Assembly (NCBI GenBank): GCA_003342895.1
Contig: PTFA01000498.1
Coordinates: 55,688-119,687, forward strand
Reading direction: 5' to 3'
Source of the DNA: Casuarius casuarius
Taxonomy: Eukaryota > Chordata > Aves > Casuariiformes > Casuariidae
Length of the DNA stretch: 64,000 nt
Both the position numbers and the translations under genes were made by a program. Of the stretch, positions 11,201-23,200 are shown one piece after another. Each line of letters starts with the position of its first letter. Position 1 is the first letter of the stretch. Under the pieces are notes generated by a model. It did not search any database. It was not told the origin of the DNA and saw only the letters and a list, made by a program, of their open reading frames with translations.

Positions 11201-14200
11201 ATGCTACTTCACACTCTCCATCAAACTGGGCAGCAATTAGCCAGGGGTTTGGACATTATTACAGGAGGGCAGATGGACAAACAGCGTGATTACACAGCCC
11301 TCGTTCCCTTAAGAAACCAGGATGAAAAAATTTAGACTAGACAGTGTGTGCGCTATGCTAGCATGTACCGCACCTCCCTCCCTGCTCCCGCCTGCCCCAT
11401 CGCTCAGGCAAGTCCCCATGTCTGTCCCGGTCTGCAAGGCGAAGATCACCACCCAATTCACGTAACGCATGATACCATGCAACCAAATCCCGCTGGGATT
11501 TTAATAGGTAACTTTAAGACACCCCAAATTTGGGGGGTGGAGGGCTGCTGGGTGTGGGAGGGAGGAGAAAGCCACACTGCTTGACACAGGCCCTTTAAAT
11601 CCAACTGGATAGCTGGCGGAGGACGGGCGAGCTTGGATCTCTACCTCCCTCCTTCCTTCTCCTTTGCACTCGCTCTTTCCCCTTGCAGCCAAATCACAGC
11701 CACCGAGTGAATAAGGACATTGTTTGCAACAACCGGAAAGACAGAACTGAGGGAGCAGCACAGAGCGCGAGGGGGAGGAAGGGCGAGGAGGAGGAAGGTG
11801 GAACTGGAGCAAAGAAGCCATGAAGGGCAGATGCCTTTCTTGGGAATGGCTCCAGACACCTGCAGCTGGGCCCAGGGACTAGGATCAAGGACCCTTATTG
11901 AGAGATGAGCATCCTGACACATAGCTTTCTTGGGGAACGAGGCTGCTGGCTCCCCTTGTGAAGCAGCACAGAGCTGCAAATGGGACTGAAGTCACTGCAA
12001 CTGAATTTCAATGCACAAAAACCCCGGACCTAGGAGGCAAGTGCAAACTTTCACCTCCCCTTGCCTCCCACTTGCAAACTTCCTGCTTTCCAGCCCTGCT
12101 CGACAATAAACTAGCCAATTTTCTGAGAAAAACCTACGCTACAAGCTATTCTGATCCCTTCTGAGAGCATCCCCCACCTGCAAACAAAAGTCGGTGCTTT
12201 GCAAAATGCTCCATCACTTCTTGTCACGGTGCGGCTGATGGGGGCAGAGCACGTGAGCCGCCCCAGCCCCCAAATACAAGAAATTGCTCAAACGTGGAAG
12301 GTTTTGACCTTCTGCACCGCACCCGACCGCAGTCGCAGGGGAGTTTTGAAAACGGCAGGCTGCAAGCTGCAGCATGGGAGTTCGGCGCCAGCCTGAACCA
12401 TCCCGTAAAGAGCAAGAGGAGCTGGACCAAGGAGCCTTTAAGGCCTTGGTTTTGGCGTCAGCGAGGGATGCTGTGCTCAGCATCCCCTTGAACAGCCTGG
12501 GGGGCTCTCCAGCCTCCGAGGGCGGAGGATACCTGCGCCCCCGGCACTGCTCTCCGTGCACCGAGCTGGATGGGCTTCCCCTGGGGCTGCCACAGCCCCC
12601 GCGGCCTCGCCGGCGAGGAGCAAAGCCAGCACCAACCCCTTCTGGCCCATGCGTCCCACCCCACCGCAGACAGGGCGCCTGGCCCCGAGCCGGGGAGACC
12701 CAGCGCTTTAAAACTCCCTCTGGCCCCGGCGCTACTTGCAGGAGGCCAATCCATTTACAGCCACAGGAAGGAAATGTGTTCTGGTCGGGGTTTCGTCTTG
12801 CACAAACTTACAGTAAGCAGCAGGCAGGAGGGGAGGGCTCAGGCCCAAGCACGATGGCTTCACGCCCCCCCCCCCCCGGCCTGGCCAGGAGCGCACACAG
12901 GCTATTTTGGGCTTTCGCTTTTCTCACGGTGCTCTCTGCACAGAATCAGGCGGTTTTATCCCCGGCAGGGGACGGGAGCAGCCTCCAGCGTATCAGTAGC
13001 TGCTCTTGCTAGGGATGGGGGCAGCAGCTGCCCAGCGCACGGGCATCAGAGACCCCCCTTGCGAGGTGCCAGGGGATGCCCCAAATGCCAGGAGAGCTGG
13101 TGTTTCATGGAAAAGGGCTGGAGGCTGAGTGCCCAGTGCCGCCTTGGGGGGAGGACACAGGATGCCTTCTGCAAGAGTGACTCTCCACCCGCTTCCCATG
13201 CCGGGGTGGGTGGAGAAACTTCCCACCCGTCCCATCGCCCCGTGAAACGCTGCCTGGTCTGGCCCAAGACGGTGACATCTCTGAGCAAGCAGGAAGGAGC
13301 AATCATGAGGCTAAGCCCCATGTCCCACCGCCAGCGCCGACCCCCACGATGGGGCATCACCACAGCTTGGCCGGTGCACAGCGGCCAGATGCTTCTTCCG
13401 AGTCACGACTCACGTCTGCCCGGAGGTATCTAGGTCAGCCCTCGTCCCCGAAGCACCCCAGGGCAGCGAGGGCTGAGCGAGCTGTGCTCCTCTGCATGCG
13501 TCGAATGCATCGCCGGTGCTGCCGAAACCACGTCGCAGCGCGCGAGCCCTGCCACTTCTCAGCCCCCCCGCAGCCGCTGCGGGAGCCCAGCCGGAGGAGG
13601 TGCCCGGGCTGAGGCTGAACATCTGGTTGCCGGGGGTGGCCTGGCTATTTCCAGCTGTTCCCGAGCCGCCGTGGGGCAGCACGCACTCCATGGTGCGTGC
13701 AGCAGCGGCCACTCTCCTGGGCTGCCCACGGCGGAGGGGGGAAGAGCAGGGCAGGGGAGGGGGTCGCTGCATCCCCTCGCCCCTGCTCCTCTCTGCTGTT
13801 GTATCGGCAGGGACTAAGGGCCGTGGTGTCACCGCCGTGCAGGGGCCCCGTCTGCCTTTCCCAGCGCTGCCCCCACCGCCCTTCCCCGGGGACAGGCCTC
13901 CCCCAGGCGCTGCATCCGGCCGGCAGTGACGCCGGGGAAGGAAACGATATGCAGGAGCAAAGCCCTGCTCCTGCCTGCCAGGCCAGATCCTAGCAAGACC
14001 CTTGAAAACAGCCTGTGCGGGGACAAGCAAGGCATCTGTCCTCCCTCTTCCTTGGCCCCTACCCGCCTCGGGGGAGCTGCTCCATGGCTCAGTTTGGGGC
14101 GGTGGTGGTGGGGCTCTGACTTGCACGGTGGAGGCAGGGGCTCTGCTCACGCTGCTGCCCCTCTTGCAGCCTTCAAGCACACAGCCGGCCTCACCACGGG

Positions 14201-17200
14201 TCTCATCTCCCTGGCATCCCCCCTTCCCCGCTCCCTTTGCTGCACGGTGGTCCCCAGCCCACTGCAGAGCGGCCAGGATCCGTGCAAGGGATGGGTCAGC
14301 CCCACAGAAGCCACCTTGCCCAGCGCTTTCCGGGGAAAGGCGTTCGGCCTTCCGGAAAAGCAGGGCTTGGCTGCGTCATGTTGTCCAAAGAGGGCTGCAA
14401 CCAGCAGCTTTCCCCCACCCGGGGTGGGAAGACCCAAGTCCCACGTAGCAAGGGCTGGGGAGACCTGATTGGAAAGCAACCGCTTCCCTTCCCCGGCAGG
14501 TCCGGCCACGTGGCCAAGAGGGACAGCACCACGCAGCGAGACGTGGCACCGAGCGAGGCCGCGACTCTGCCTTGGGCTCCACAAAACAGCTCTGCTCAGA
14601 GCTGAGCTCCCCCAAGCGCTGGGGGACAAACTGGTGGTCTCAGCTGGCTCCTCTCTGAGCCTCCAAACCAGCAGATCCCAGACTGCAGCTCATGCTGCGG
14701 GACTGCGGTGGGCCCGGCATCCAAGGGCTGCTTTTCCCCTTGTTTACACCCGGCAGAGAGGAAGAACTTGTTCGCAAAGGGAAAATAAGGAGCATTGTGT
14801 TGCATGGGGCCAGCAGCGGGATTTCGGGAGTCCAGGAAATCGCGATCTATTCTCTGTCTGCAAGTGACCTTCAGAGCGACCTTGAGGAAGTTATTTCACC
14901 TCTCCGGGCCTCTGTTTCCCCTCCTGCTCTTTGTCTGTTGTTGAGCTGCCGCGGGCTCTATCGCCGGGATTACTTGTGGCGATGCATTTTATACAGCCCA
15001 TAGCACAAACGGGAACGTGAGGCCATGCCTAAGAAGGAGTTTGCTGGAGAAGGAAGGGGTTATTTGAGAAGCAGGTGATATCTTCATTTGTTTCAGCAGA
15101 GAACGGATTTGCAAATCAACCCACCAGAAATCAATTTACATTCGGCCCGGCAGGATTTCAACCTGGAGCACAAGGCAGCCGCTCTAGCCAGGAGCACTGC
15201 CACAGCGGAGGAAAGGGAAGAGCTCAGAGCTGGTAGCGGGCACAGCTCGTGATGGCTGCAGAGCGGTTGGAGAAAGCAGGAACCCACCAAACGCCGAGGA
15301 ATGATGAACCACGCTCCCTCCTCCAACCTCTATCGACACTCATGGAAATCGGCCCCTGCCCTTCCAAGAGAGAGTCAGTAAATCCCGGCCACTCACAAGG
15401 AAGATGCCCTCTCCCACCAGGGTGGTGGCACCAGCCGTGGCATTAAGCCGGGCCCTTGGCCCCACGGAGCTTGGGACAAGCCCAGCTCCACCACTAACTC
15501 ACAGCTCCTGCTCCATCACCTTTAGATCCCAACTTTCTCACAAAATGATATCCAGGAAGGTTGTTTTCCCTCAGTAGCATCCTTCCAGCAGCCTGCAGCA
15601 CTCCGGCACATGGAAAACCTTGTGCAGCCCTCCCCTAAGCACACCCGAGGCTGGGGGGGAGCAGCAGATGCTTTTGGGTGTTGCATGAGCAAGACCCAGA
15701 AACCAGCATCGAGAGCCCCTGGCCTCGCTCCCAGCCCTCCCTCTCCCACCAGCACGCCAAGGCCCACGGCCAAGGCCCGTCGCGTGGCTGCATGAGGCAT
15801 TTCCTCGCTGCGTGGGGCTCATGCGACTGCCGCCATGCTTCCTGCACCTGGGCCCCGTCCCCTCCCAAACTGCAAACCTGCCTTCCCCTCGTCCCTGCAG
15901 ATGTGGAGATATGCAAAACCACATTGCTCTGCTGTCCCTGCTCAGGACATGCACAAACCTCACCCCTGCTCGATGGCCCAGACCCTGGGACAAAGCAGCT
16001 GGAGCAAGCTGGGTGCACGGAGATCACCATGGGGCCAGGGGGTTGCAGGGAATGGGGCGAATTGGCCCAACAGGGCTGTGGCTGCAAGCACGACCAGGCC
16101 CTCGGGCAGAGAGGAGCTCAAGAAACCTTTTTTCCTTCTGCTGTGAAGGGAGTGCAAGGAGATCCCCACCCAGGCCTGGGCGCGGACTCCGGCCAGTGGC
16201 CGTTCCCAGCCCGCAGGACTCCCGGCCAGATTTCAGGAGGGAGGACAGTCCAGGCTGCGCTCGCCTGGGAGCAGAGAGCGCCAGAAAGTCACAGGGCTTG
16301 GCTTTGTGTTTACGAAGGACACGGTCCGTGTCTTCTCTGCCACCAGGGATGCAAGGGAGGAGCTCTTTTCCCCCTGTTTTGGTTTTAGGGAAAAACTGTC
16401 CTGGTTTGGGACTGCCCTACGCTTATAAATCAGTGCCAGGATTCACCCTGCTGCTGAGCTGTTTGCCTGACACACGGCTCCTACTCCAAGCTAAGGCACA
16501 ACCCAGCACCAAACGCTCCCCCAAGCAGCCGGGTCACCTCCCCAGGGACAGTGCCAGGAGATCATGGGACCTCATCCTGGCGCCCAGAGCGCTGGCACCT
16601 CATCAGCACCATGACGGGGAAGGCGCAGGGCTTTGCGACATCCTAGAAAGTTTTGGGACTCAGCTCTGAACCTGAGCACTCTGAGCAACTGTTTCCAGCC
16701 ACTTGAGGCCTTGGACTGACATCAACACGTGGAGCACATCTGGCCCTTGCTGACAAACATTGCCATTGAATCCTTGTGCCTCCTCCCTGCCATTCCAGAA
16801 AATAAAAGCTGGGCCCGGCAGCGACGCTGCCTGCCTGAAAAAGCCCAGGCTAAGGTGCTCCAGAGCGCCGGGACCTTGCAGCCATGGAGGAGAGAGAAAT
16901 GGGTTTGCTCCTCCAACCTCTGGAAGGCGACACAGGAAGGTGCCCAACCTACTGCATTGTCCCAGGCAAATCAGTTCCTCTTGGTGGGCCCCAGTTTCCC
17001 TGCTCGGAGAAGGGCAGCACTGACCAGTGTGGGGAGCAGGGAAGGAACAGGATTAACCAGGTTTCACAGTGTGCTCTCAGAGCGTAAGAAATCGTGCAAG
17101 AAGTCCTGCCCTTTCCGCCTGCAGCGCACTCTGTGCTTGTGGTTTCTTGAAAGCTTCAACCAGTTTACGCTTAAGCTACTGGGGCCCCAAACTCCTTTTT

Positions 17201-20200
17201 TTCCCTTCTTCTGTCTCCAGTTTCATGGACCTGCCCCTTCTCAACCATGGACCAAATGACAAATTAACCCAGTAAAACAAAGCAGTCTATTTTGAGCTGG
17301 ATCATCTCCCTGAACTGGCTCTCACAAGCAGTCTGCTGACTCCAGGAGGGCCAGACAGTGGGAAAAACGGGTGGCTGTTCAGCGTTTTAACCCAGTTTGT
17401 TGAATCACAAAATCCTGCTTCTCACACAAGCCCCCTTCCACATTGCTCTGACATATCAACTATGAGTTGCTCCTTCCATAACCCCCACAAAGACCAAACA
17501 AACTTTGGCAGCACCCCCAATCCCACCTTGCGCTGCTGCTGTCCCAGTCTCTTCTAACTGTTGTATCCCAAGATCTTCCAAATGTGCTGCAAGTTCAAGG
17601 TCCCGGACAGTAGTCCCCAAACTTTGGCTGGCGGGATGCCTTGCCTTCAAAAGCAGTCATCCTGTAAAGACCCACTCCCACCACTTGGCAGCAAACCTAC
17701 CCCCATCTGCAGCCCCTGCAAAACTGAGACACCCTCTTCCAAATAAACATCTCGGATTCAAAATCCAGCTGGCCTACGTGATCTCAGAGCTTTCTCCCTG
17801 CAGGGGTGAAACACAGCCAGCCCTTTCCACCCATCCTCCCATTGAAGACAGAGCTGACTCCCTTCCCTGCCCGGAGACCTCTGCTTTGCACCAACCCTGG
17901 CTCAGCCCCGGCGCGGCAAGACCTGAGCAGCCGCTCTGAACAACAGCCCCTTCAGCCTCCTACCCCTCTGCCTGGTTGGCAGGGAGGGCAGGGGTCTATA
18001 TTCGAGTAGCAACTTCCTCTCTGGAGGATGCCGGTCCGAGGACTCGGACACACAAGAAGGTTATTGAGGAAACTAAAGACAGCACCTAGGAGCTGAGCAT
18101 CTGCTGCGATACCTGCGTGTACCCCCTTCCCCTGCTTCTCACGTGTCCGAGCCACGAGACCATCAGAAAGTGCCAGGGAGCCGAGGAGTCTGGCTGCGCA
18201 CACGGCACGAGCCCCTCGCCAGGCTCAGGGCAGCTCTAGAAAGGAAACTCTGCTTGGATTTAAAGGCAGTGATTTTCCTCCCAACTGATCTAGTTAAACT
18301 TCCAACTGCTCAAGGCTATTTTAATTTGTACCGGTAAGTTAAATCAACACAAACAAGGGCAGAACAGGTTTATATGCACCCCTATTACTGGCTTGCACCA
18401 ACTGGAGCACAGCTAGATTTCTCTAGGCAGCTGTTTTTCTAATAAAGATAAGGGGGGGGGGCTTTTTTTGTGCCCTTCCAACTGGCAAATGGAGCCTGAA
18501 AGTGACCTGGGAGTCAAAGTCTTAGGGGAAGTCAAGGTGACTTATGCACCTATAGGCTGGATTCAAAGAGCTCTGCAAAAATGCAGATCAACTAACAAGA
18601 TTTATAAAACCTGTTAGGGGCTTAGAGGCTGCTTAACTCTAAAAGGTGTCAATGAAAGTGCCTAACTTGCATAGGAATGGATGGGACTTACAAATGTGGC
18701 TGTCTCAACCTTTTGGTCCCTTGAAGAAAAGGGGATTCGAGCTCTCTCGAAAACGAGGTTTTGACACATCAACATCTTTATTCAAAGCCTTGGCTGCTCC
18801 ACCACTGACTTCTGAAGTGAAGGAAACAAAGTCCTGCTGCTGCATATAACCGTTGCAAACATCTCCTCCAAAGCCACAGCAGAATCTGCTGCTTCAGCTA
18901 ACCAGCAACAGAAACCACCCAGAAGAATATGAGATTCAGTTGGATTCGGCACTCAGACTGGAAAAAACGAGAGAGCGAAAAAGAGAACTTCGCACTCCTA
19001 CAGCTCCCCCAACGCCAGGCTCTCCGCGGCGTTTTACGGGCCCGGAGCAGCCCTCCGACACCTGTGCGCAGTAAAGCTTGCGTACAGCGAGCCCGGTCGT
19101 GGCTCAAAACTGAACGGCAGACTGAGCCACTCGTACGAGCGGGGCACAACCCCGGACGTCGGGGCGAGAGCTGGGAGGTTTGTATTTTGACCACGATGTG
19201 TCATTGCACAGTGCCAAGGACCCCCTCAACTGCGTCCGTACGTGAAAGATCCTGGGTTTTCGCTCTCCCCCATTTTTTGAGAGGCGGCTGTTCAGAGTCT
19301 GAAAGCCTGGATTATAATCTTTATGAATCCCATAGTTAGAACGTGCTGAACAGCAGCCCAGCAATACCAGATGTTCAAACAAAGCTGCCAACCGACAGCT
19401 GTCTGCAGCTTGCAGCGTGTTTTTACTTTAAAATGCAAAATGATACCAATCTATATTAAAAGAGATACATTCGGAGCCTTGCGATAGCAGCTGAAGCTGC
19501 GGATATTGCTCTTTCATGTAGGGTGTGGCAGCAGAAGGAAATATCTCAGAAACTACTGCTTAAACTGCCCTCCCAGCCCCCCCCAAATCCTGGCCCCTTT
19601 CCTAATGGGAAAGAGACTCACGTTACTGCTTGAGTGCCGTGAATGTACCAGTGCGTGTCCAAACAAGTCAGTAAAGAGAAAAATGCAGCATGAACAAACA
19701 CCGTCTAACGAAGGATGCCAGAACGAATCTGGGCGCTGCAGAGCCTGCACCTGGCTTTTTAAGCAGCACGAGGAGGATGAAGCTTTGTCGGCCAAACGCG
19801 ATGGAGACACGCGAAGGGATGAAGAGAGGCAGCTCTGCTCCCACCCTCCCCACCTAGGGGTTGTGGGTGCAAGGGGATGAGAGAGCAGCCTCGGGATGCA
19901 GGGTTCAGTGATGCCTCCTCTCCCTCACCGGCGATCACCCAACCCCATCCCAAATAGGAGGGAGCAATGCTAGAAGATCTACCTCGCTTCTGACCAGTGG
20001 AGCACCAGCAGCAAAAGCAAGTGTTGGAGAGACATCTGCCACTGCTCGGCACTGAGAGGATGGACACCAACCTCCCTCTATAACCCTGGGGTAAATCCGC
20101 CCCTGGAAGAGGGATTCAAAGTAGCAATGATGCTGGCTAACACCAAAAGCGCCAGCTCTGACACCTCCTGACATGGCAATCCTCCAGCTGGAACAGGCCC

Positions 20201-23200
20201 ATCCATTCAGCATCCCATCTCGAGTTGCCCCATTTCTATCTAAAACACACCCAGACACTTGTGCAACACTGATCCCACTGGGGAAACCCTGCAGGGGCCT
20301 CATGTGAGGCTCAATGTGCAGTAGGTTTTGAGCGTGCATTGCTTTGCATCTTTATTTTTCAGGCTAGCTGGGACCAGGCATGAAGCATTGCACCCAGTGA
20401 CCTTGATGGAGGCAGGATTTTGGCACTCAAGTGGCCAGGGAATGAAAGAGCCTGCGTTCAGGTTCGCTTCCTGTTCTTCCTCCCTCCTCCTTTCTTCCTT
20501 CCTCTTCATGGAAATGTAAGCCACTCACGCCCTTCAGACTTTGGAGGTGGCAAGTCCTTAACTACACTGGCAGAGCGCTTCTTGCTTGCAGGAATCAAGC
20601 AAAGTGTGACTCAGTCAAACGTGATGTCCCATGTTCCCCGCCAGCCGCTCACAGCCATGATCACAGGAAAGCTTTGGGACGGGTCCCAACACTGCCTCGC
20701 TGCGCTCCGTGCAGCAACAGTGTGAATGAATCACAGCGCCTGAACGTGACGCCCAGCTCCCAGCAACGTAATTGGGATCAAAATATTTACGTTGCAAATA
20801 TGCAAGAAGAGGACCAAATTCACTCCCCAGCCTGGTCAGATAAAAAGGCCAACCTGGTCTTGCATCAGGCAAGTGGGTGGTGGGAGGACAAGAAAGCCGA
20901 AGGCAGAGACCAAGCCTGTGCTCTGCAGCCAGGCTCTGCCCAGCAATGCTAAACTGAAGTCCTCTTCCATGGCAGCAAAACCCTGCGGCTGTGAGCGCAG
21001 AGACTACAAGTCCCACAGTACAATGCTCCCACTGGTGCTCAGCAGCCAGGCGACATGCGAGGGAGCATGCTGGGACCTGTAGTTTCCAGCCAGCTGCAAA
21101 ACACCATCCGTCTGTAAACACATCTTAAATTAAATAGATGCAAAGCCCCCAGCTGCTGGCAAGACGCCAGCGGCGGCGGCTTGTTGGAAGGCATTTGGCC
21201 AACTCTCACGTGTTGCATTAGCCCTTTTTTAAGAGCAGACCAAGAGCCCACACCCTGCAAACCCCTTTGCAGCCAAGCTGTGCTCTGCCCTTGCTAAAGT
21301 AATGTGTCTGTGCAGACAGCAAGAGCCTCCCAGAGCTCGGTTTTCGGCCTGGGTCCCAGGAGATGTAGGCTCTGTTCCTGCCCCTGGTACCAACCCTCCT
21401 GCTTCTGCTTAGTGCCACCAGGCCGCTCCCCTCGGGAGCGAGACCCAGCACCCTCCACTGGCCCAGGCTTCGGGGCAATCCTGCCCTCCTGGAGGGGTAA
21501 ATTAAAGACCCTACTGAAGCAGTGGATCTGCAGGCAGCGAGAGGCAGGACAAGCCCTGTACCGGGGGGGCTCTCAGACACAGAGCTGAGCAGTAACAGCG
21601 GGTGAAGCACCGCGCTGCCGGGGCGGGGAGCGACCATCTCCCCCTCGGCACCGAGGTGGGGGCAGATGCCGAAGAGGCGGCGCGGAGCCTCTGCGCTCTC
21701 CCCCCCGCCGGAGCACCCGGCGAGGACCTCGTCCTGCCCGTCAGGAAACGGCGCCGGGCGATGTCAGGCGGCATTACTTCACACAAAGGCCAGGCTTCCT
21801 GGCGGGGAAGGGGTGGGCGCAGCGCGGAGGAAGGGGAAGAGGAGCCCGGGGCAAAGGCAACCGGCACCTCCAGCTCCTGGCGCGCGGGAGGGACGGTGTT
21901 GGGAGAACAGCACGGCCCCTTCTCCTTTAATCGCCCTTGCGCTTGGGAAAGAGAGGCAACACCCTATCTCCTAGCGCCTTGCGTGCAACCCCCAGCGACC
22001 GTGCGGCCCTGCCTCGCAGAGCTGTGGCAGAGCCCGCACCCCTTTAAGGCTCCGCAGGAAAAAGGGCCCCGAGTTTGTTCTAATTTGCTCTTGAAAATAA
22101 ATCAGTGCCACCTTCTCCATCTCGGCTGGACTGCGGCTGCTGCCGATCGTGGGAAAGCATGCTCCGGCTCTGTGCTCCGCTCCGCACGGCTCGGGCGCCC
22201 AGCATGCACCGGGGAGAAGAGCTGCCTCTGAAAGGCTCGGGTGCCAGCACCCCGCCAAAATGGGCCCCCCGCCTGCACCGCTCCAGCAAAACCAGCCGAA
22301 AAATTCGGGCTAACTCCTCATAGCCACAAGCAGTAACAGGGGAGGGAGAAAGATCAGCACTCGAAAGCCTTCTCACCATATTTTAAGCTGGCAAATTGAG
22401 CAATGCGCACCTCTCCCCGTGCGCGTTAGCTTTGGATCATGGGGCTCAGCAGTTTGAGGAGGGCAGGGAAAGCCGGGCCCCAGCTTCAGCACCCGACCGC
22501 TGCCTGCGTGCAGGATCCGGCTGGGAGCCGGCGCCTGCTGCTGCACCCATGCAAAGGGGTCCCCGGCTTCGCCCTCCTGAACGCTGCCAGAGCGCCCGCC
22601 TCAACTGCTTCCTTGCCGGAGCAACAGCGAGCCTCCCTGAACCTCGCGCTGTTACCTGGCTGAACACTCGTCACACTGGTAATAGATAAACATAGGTGAA
22701 AACAACATATTTAAGAAAAGTCAATACCATCAGCAGCAGCTCTGACTTCCCATACTGCTCTCTCCAACCCCCTCCTCAAAACCGAGTCTTTATGGCACAC
22801 GTCACTTTGCTGTACCCACAGCATCGAAACAGCTCCCCGCTTCACTGTGGTCTGCTGCAGTCTTTCCTCCCCCTCCTCTACCCCCTGCACCCCCCCATCC
22901 ACCCGCCAATGGCAGGTCCCTTGCACACCAGTCCTGGGCTGGTTTGAGGCCAGATTTCTTTTGTCCCCAACTCATGGGCTCCTCCAGGGGCAAGAGCACT
23001 CAGGATCAGGTGGACCAGCTGCGCGGGGCCCGGTGAAGAGTGGTGGGCGTAGGAGAGCTGCAGCATTTGGTTGATGTTGCGGAGGGGAAATCACTGACGG
23101 GGGAGCCCGGGAGGGTGTGACGGGGGTGAGTGTTTCGGATGTAGCCGCCACCGGGAAATAACAGTGAAGGACCAACCCCTGCTGTTGTTCTTTAACGCGC

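Noticed and set aside
12570..13433. 287-codon plus-strand frame in TRIM8 intron 1
   Set aside because: GC-rich intron with few stops; no known domain, no codon pattern, no splice or promoter support.
17600..17690. Segment with ccccaaactttggctggcgg resembling a SINE or hAT end
   Set aside because: No clear boundaries or terminal repeats; family cannot be named.
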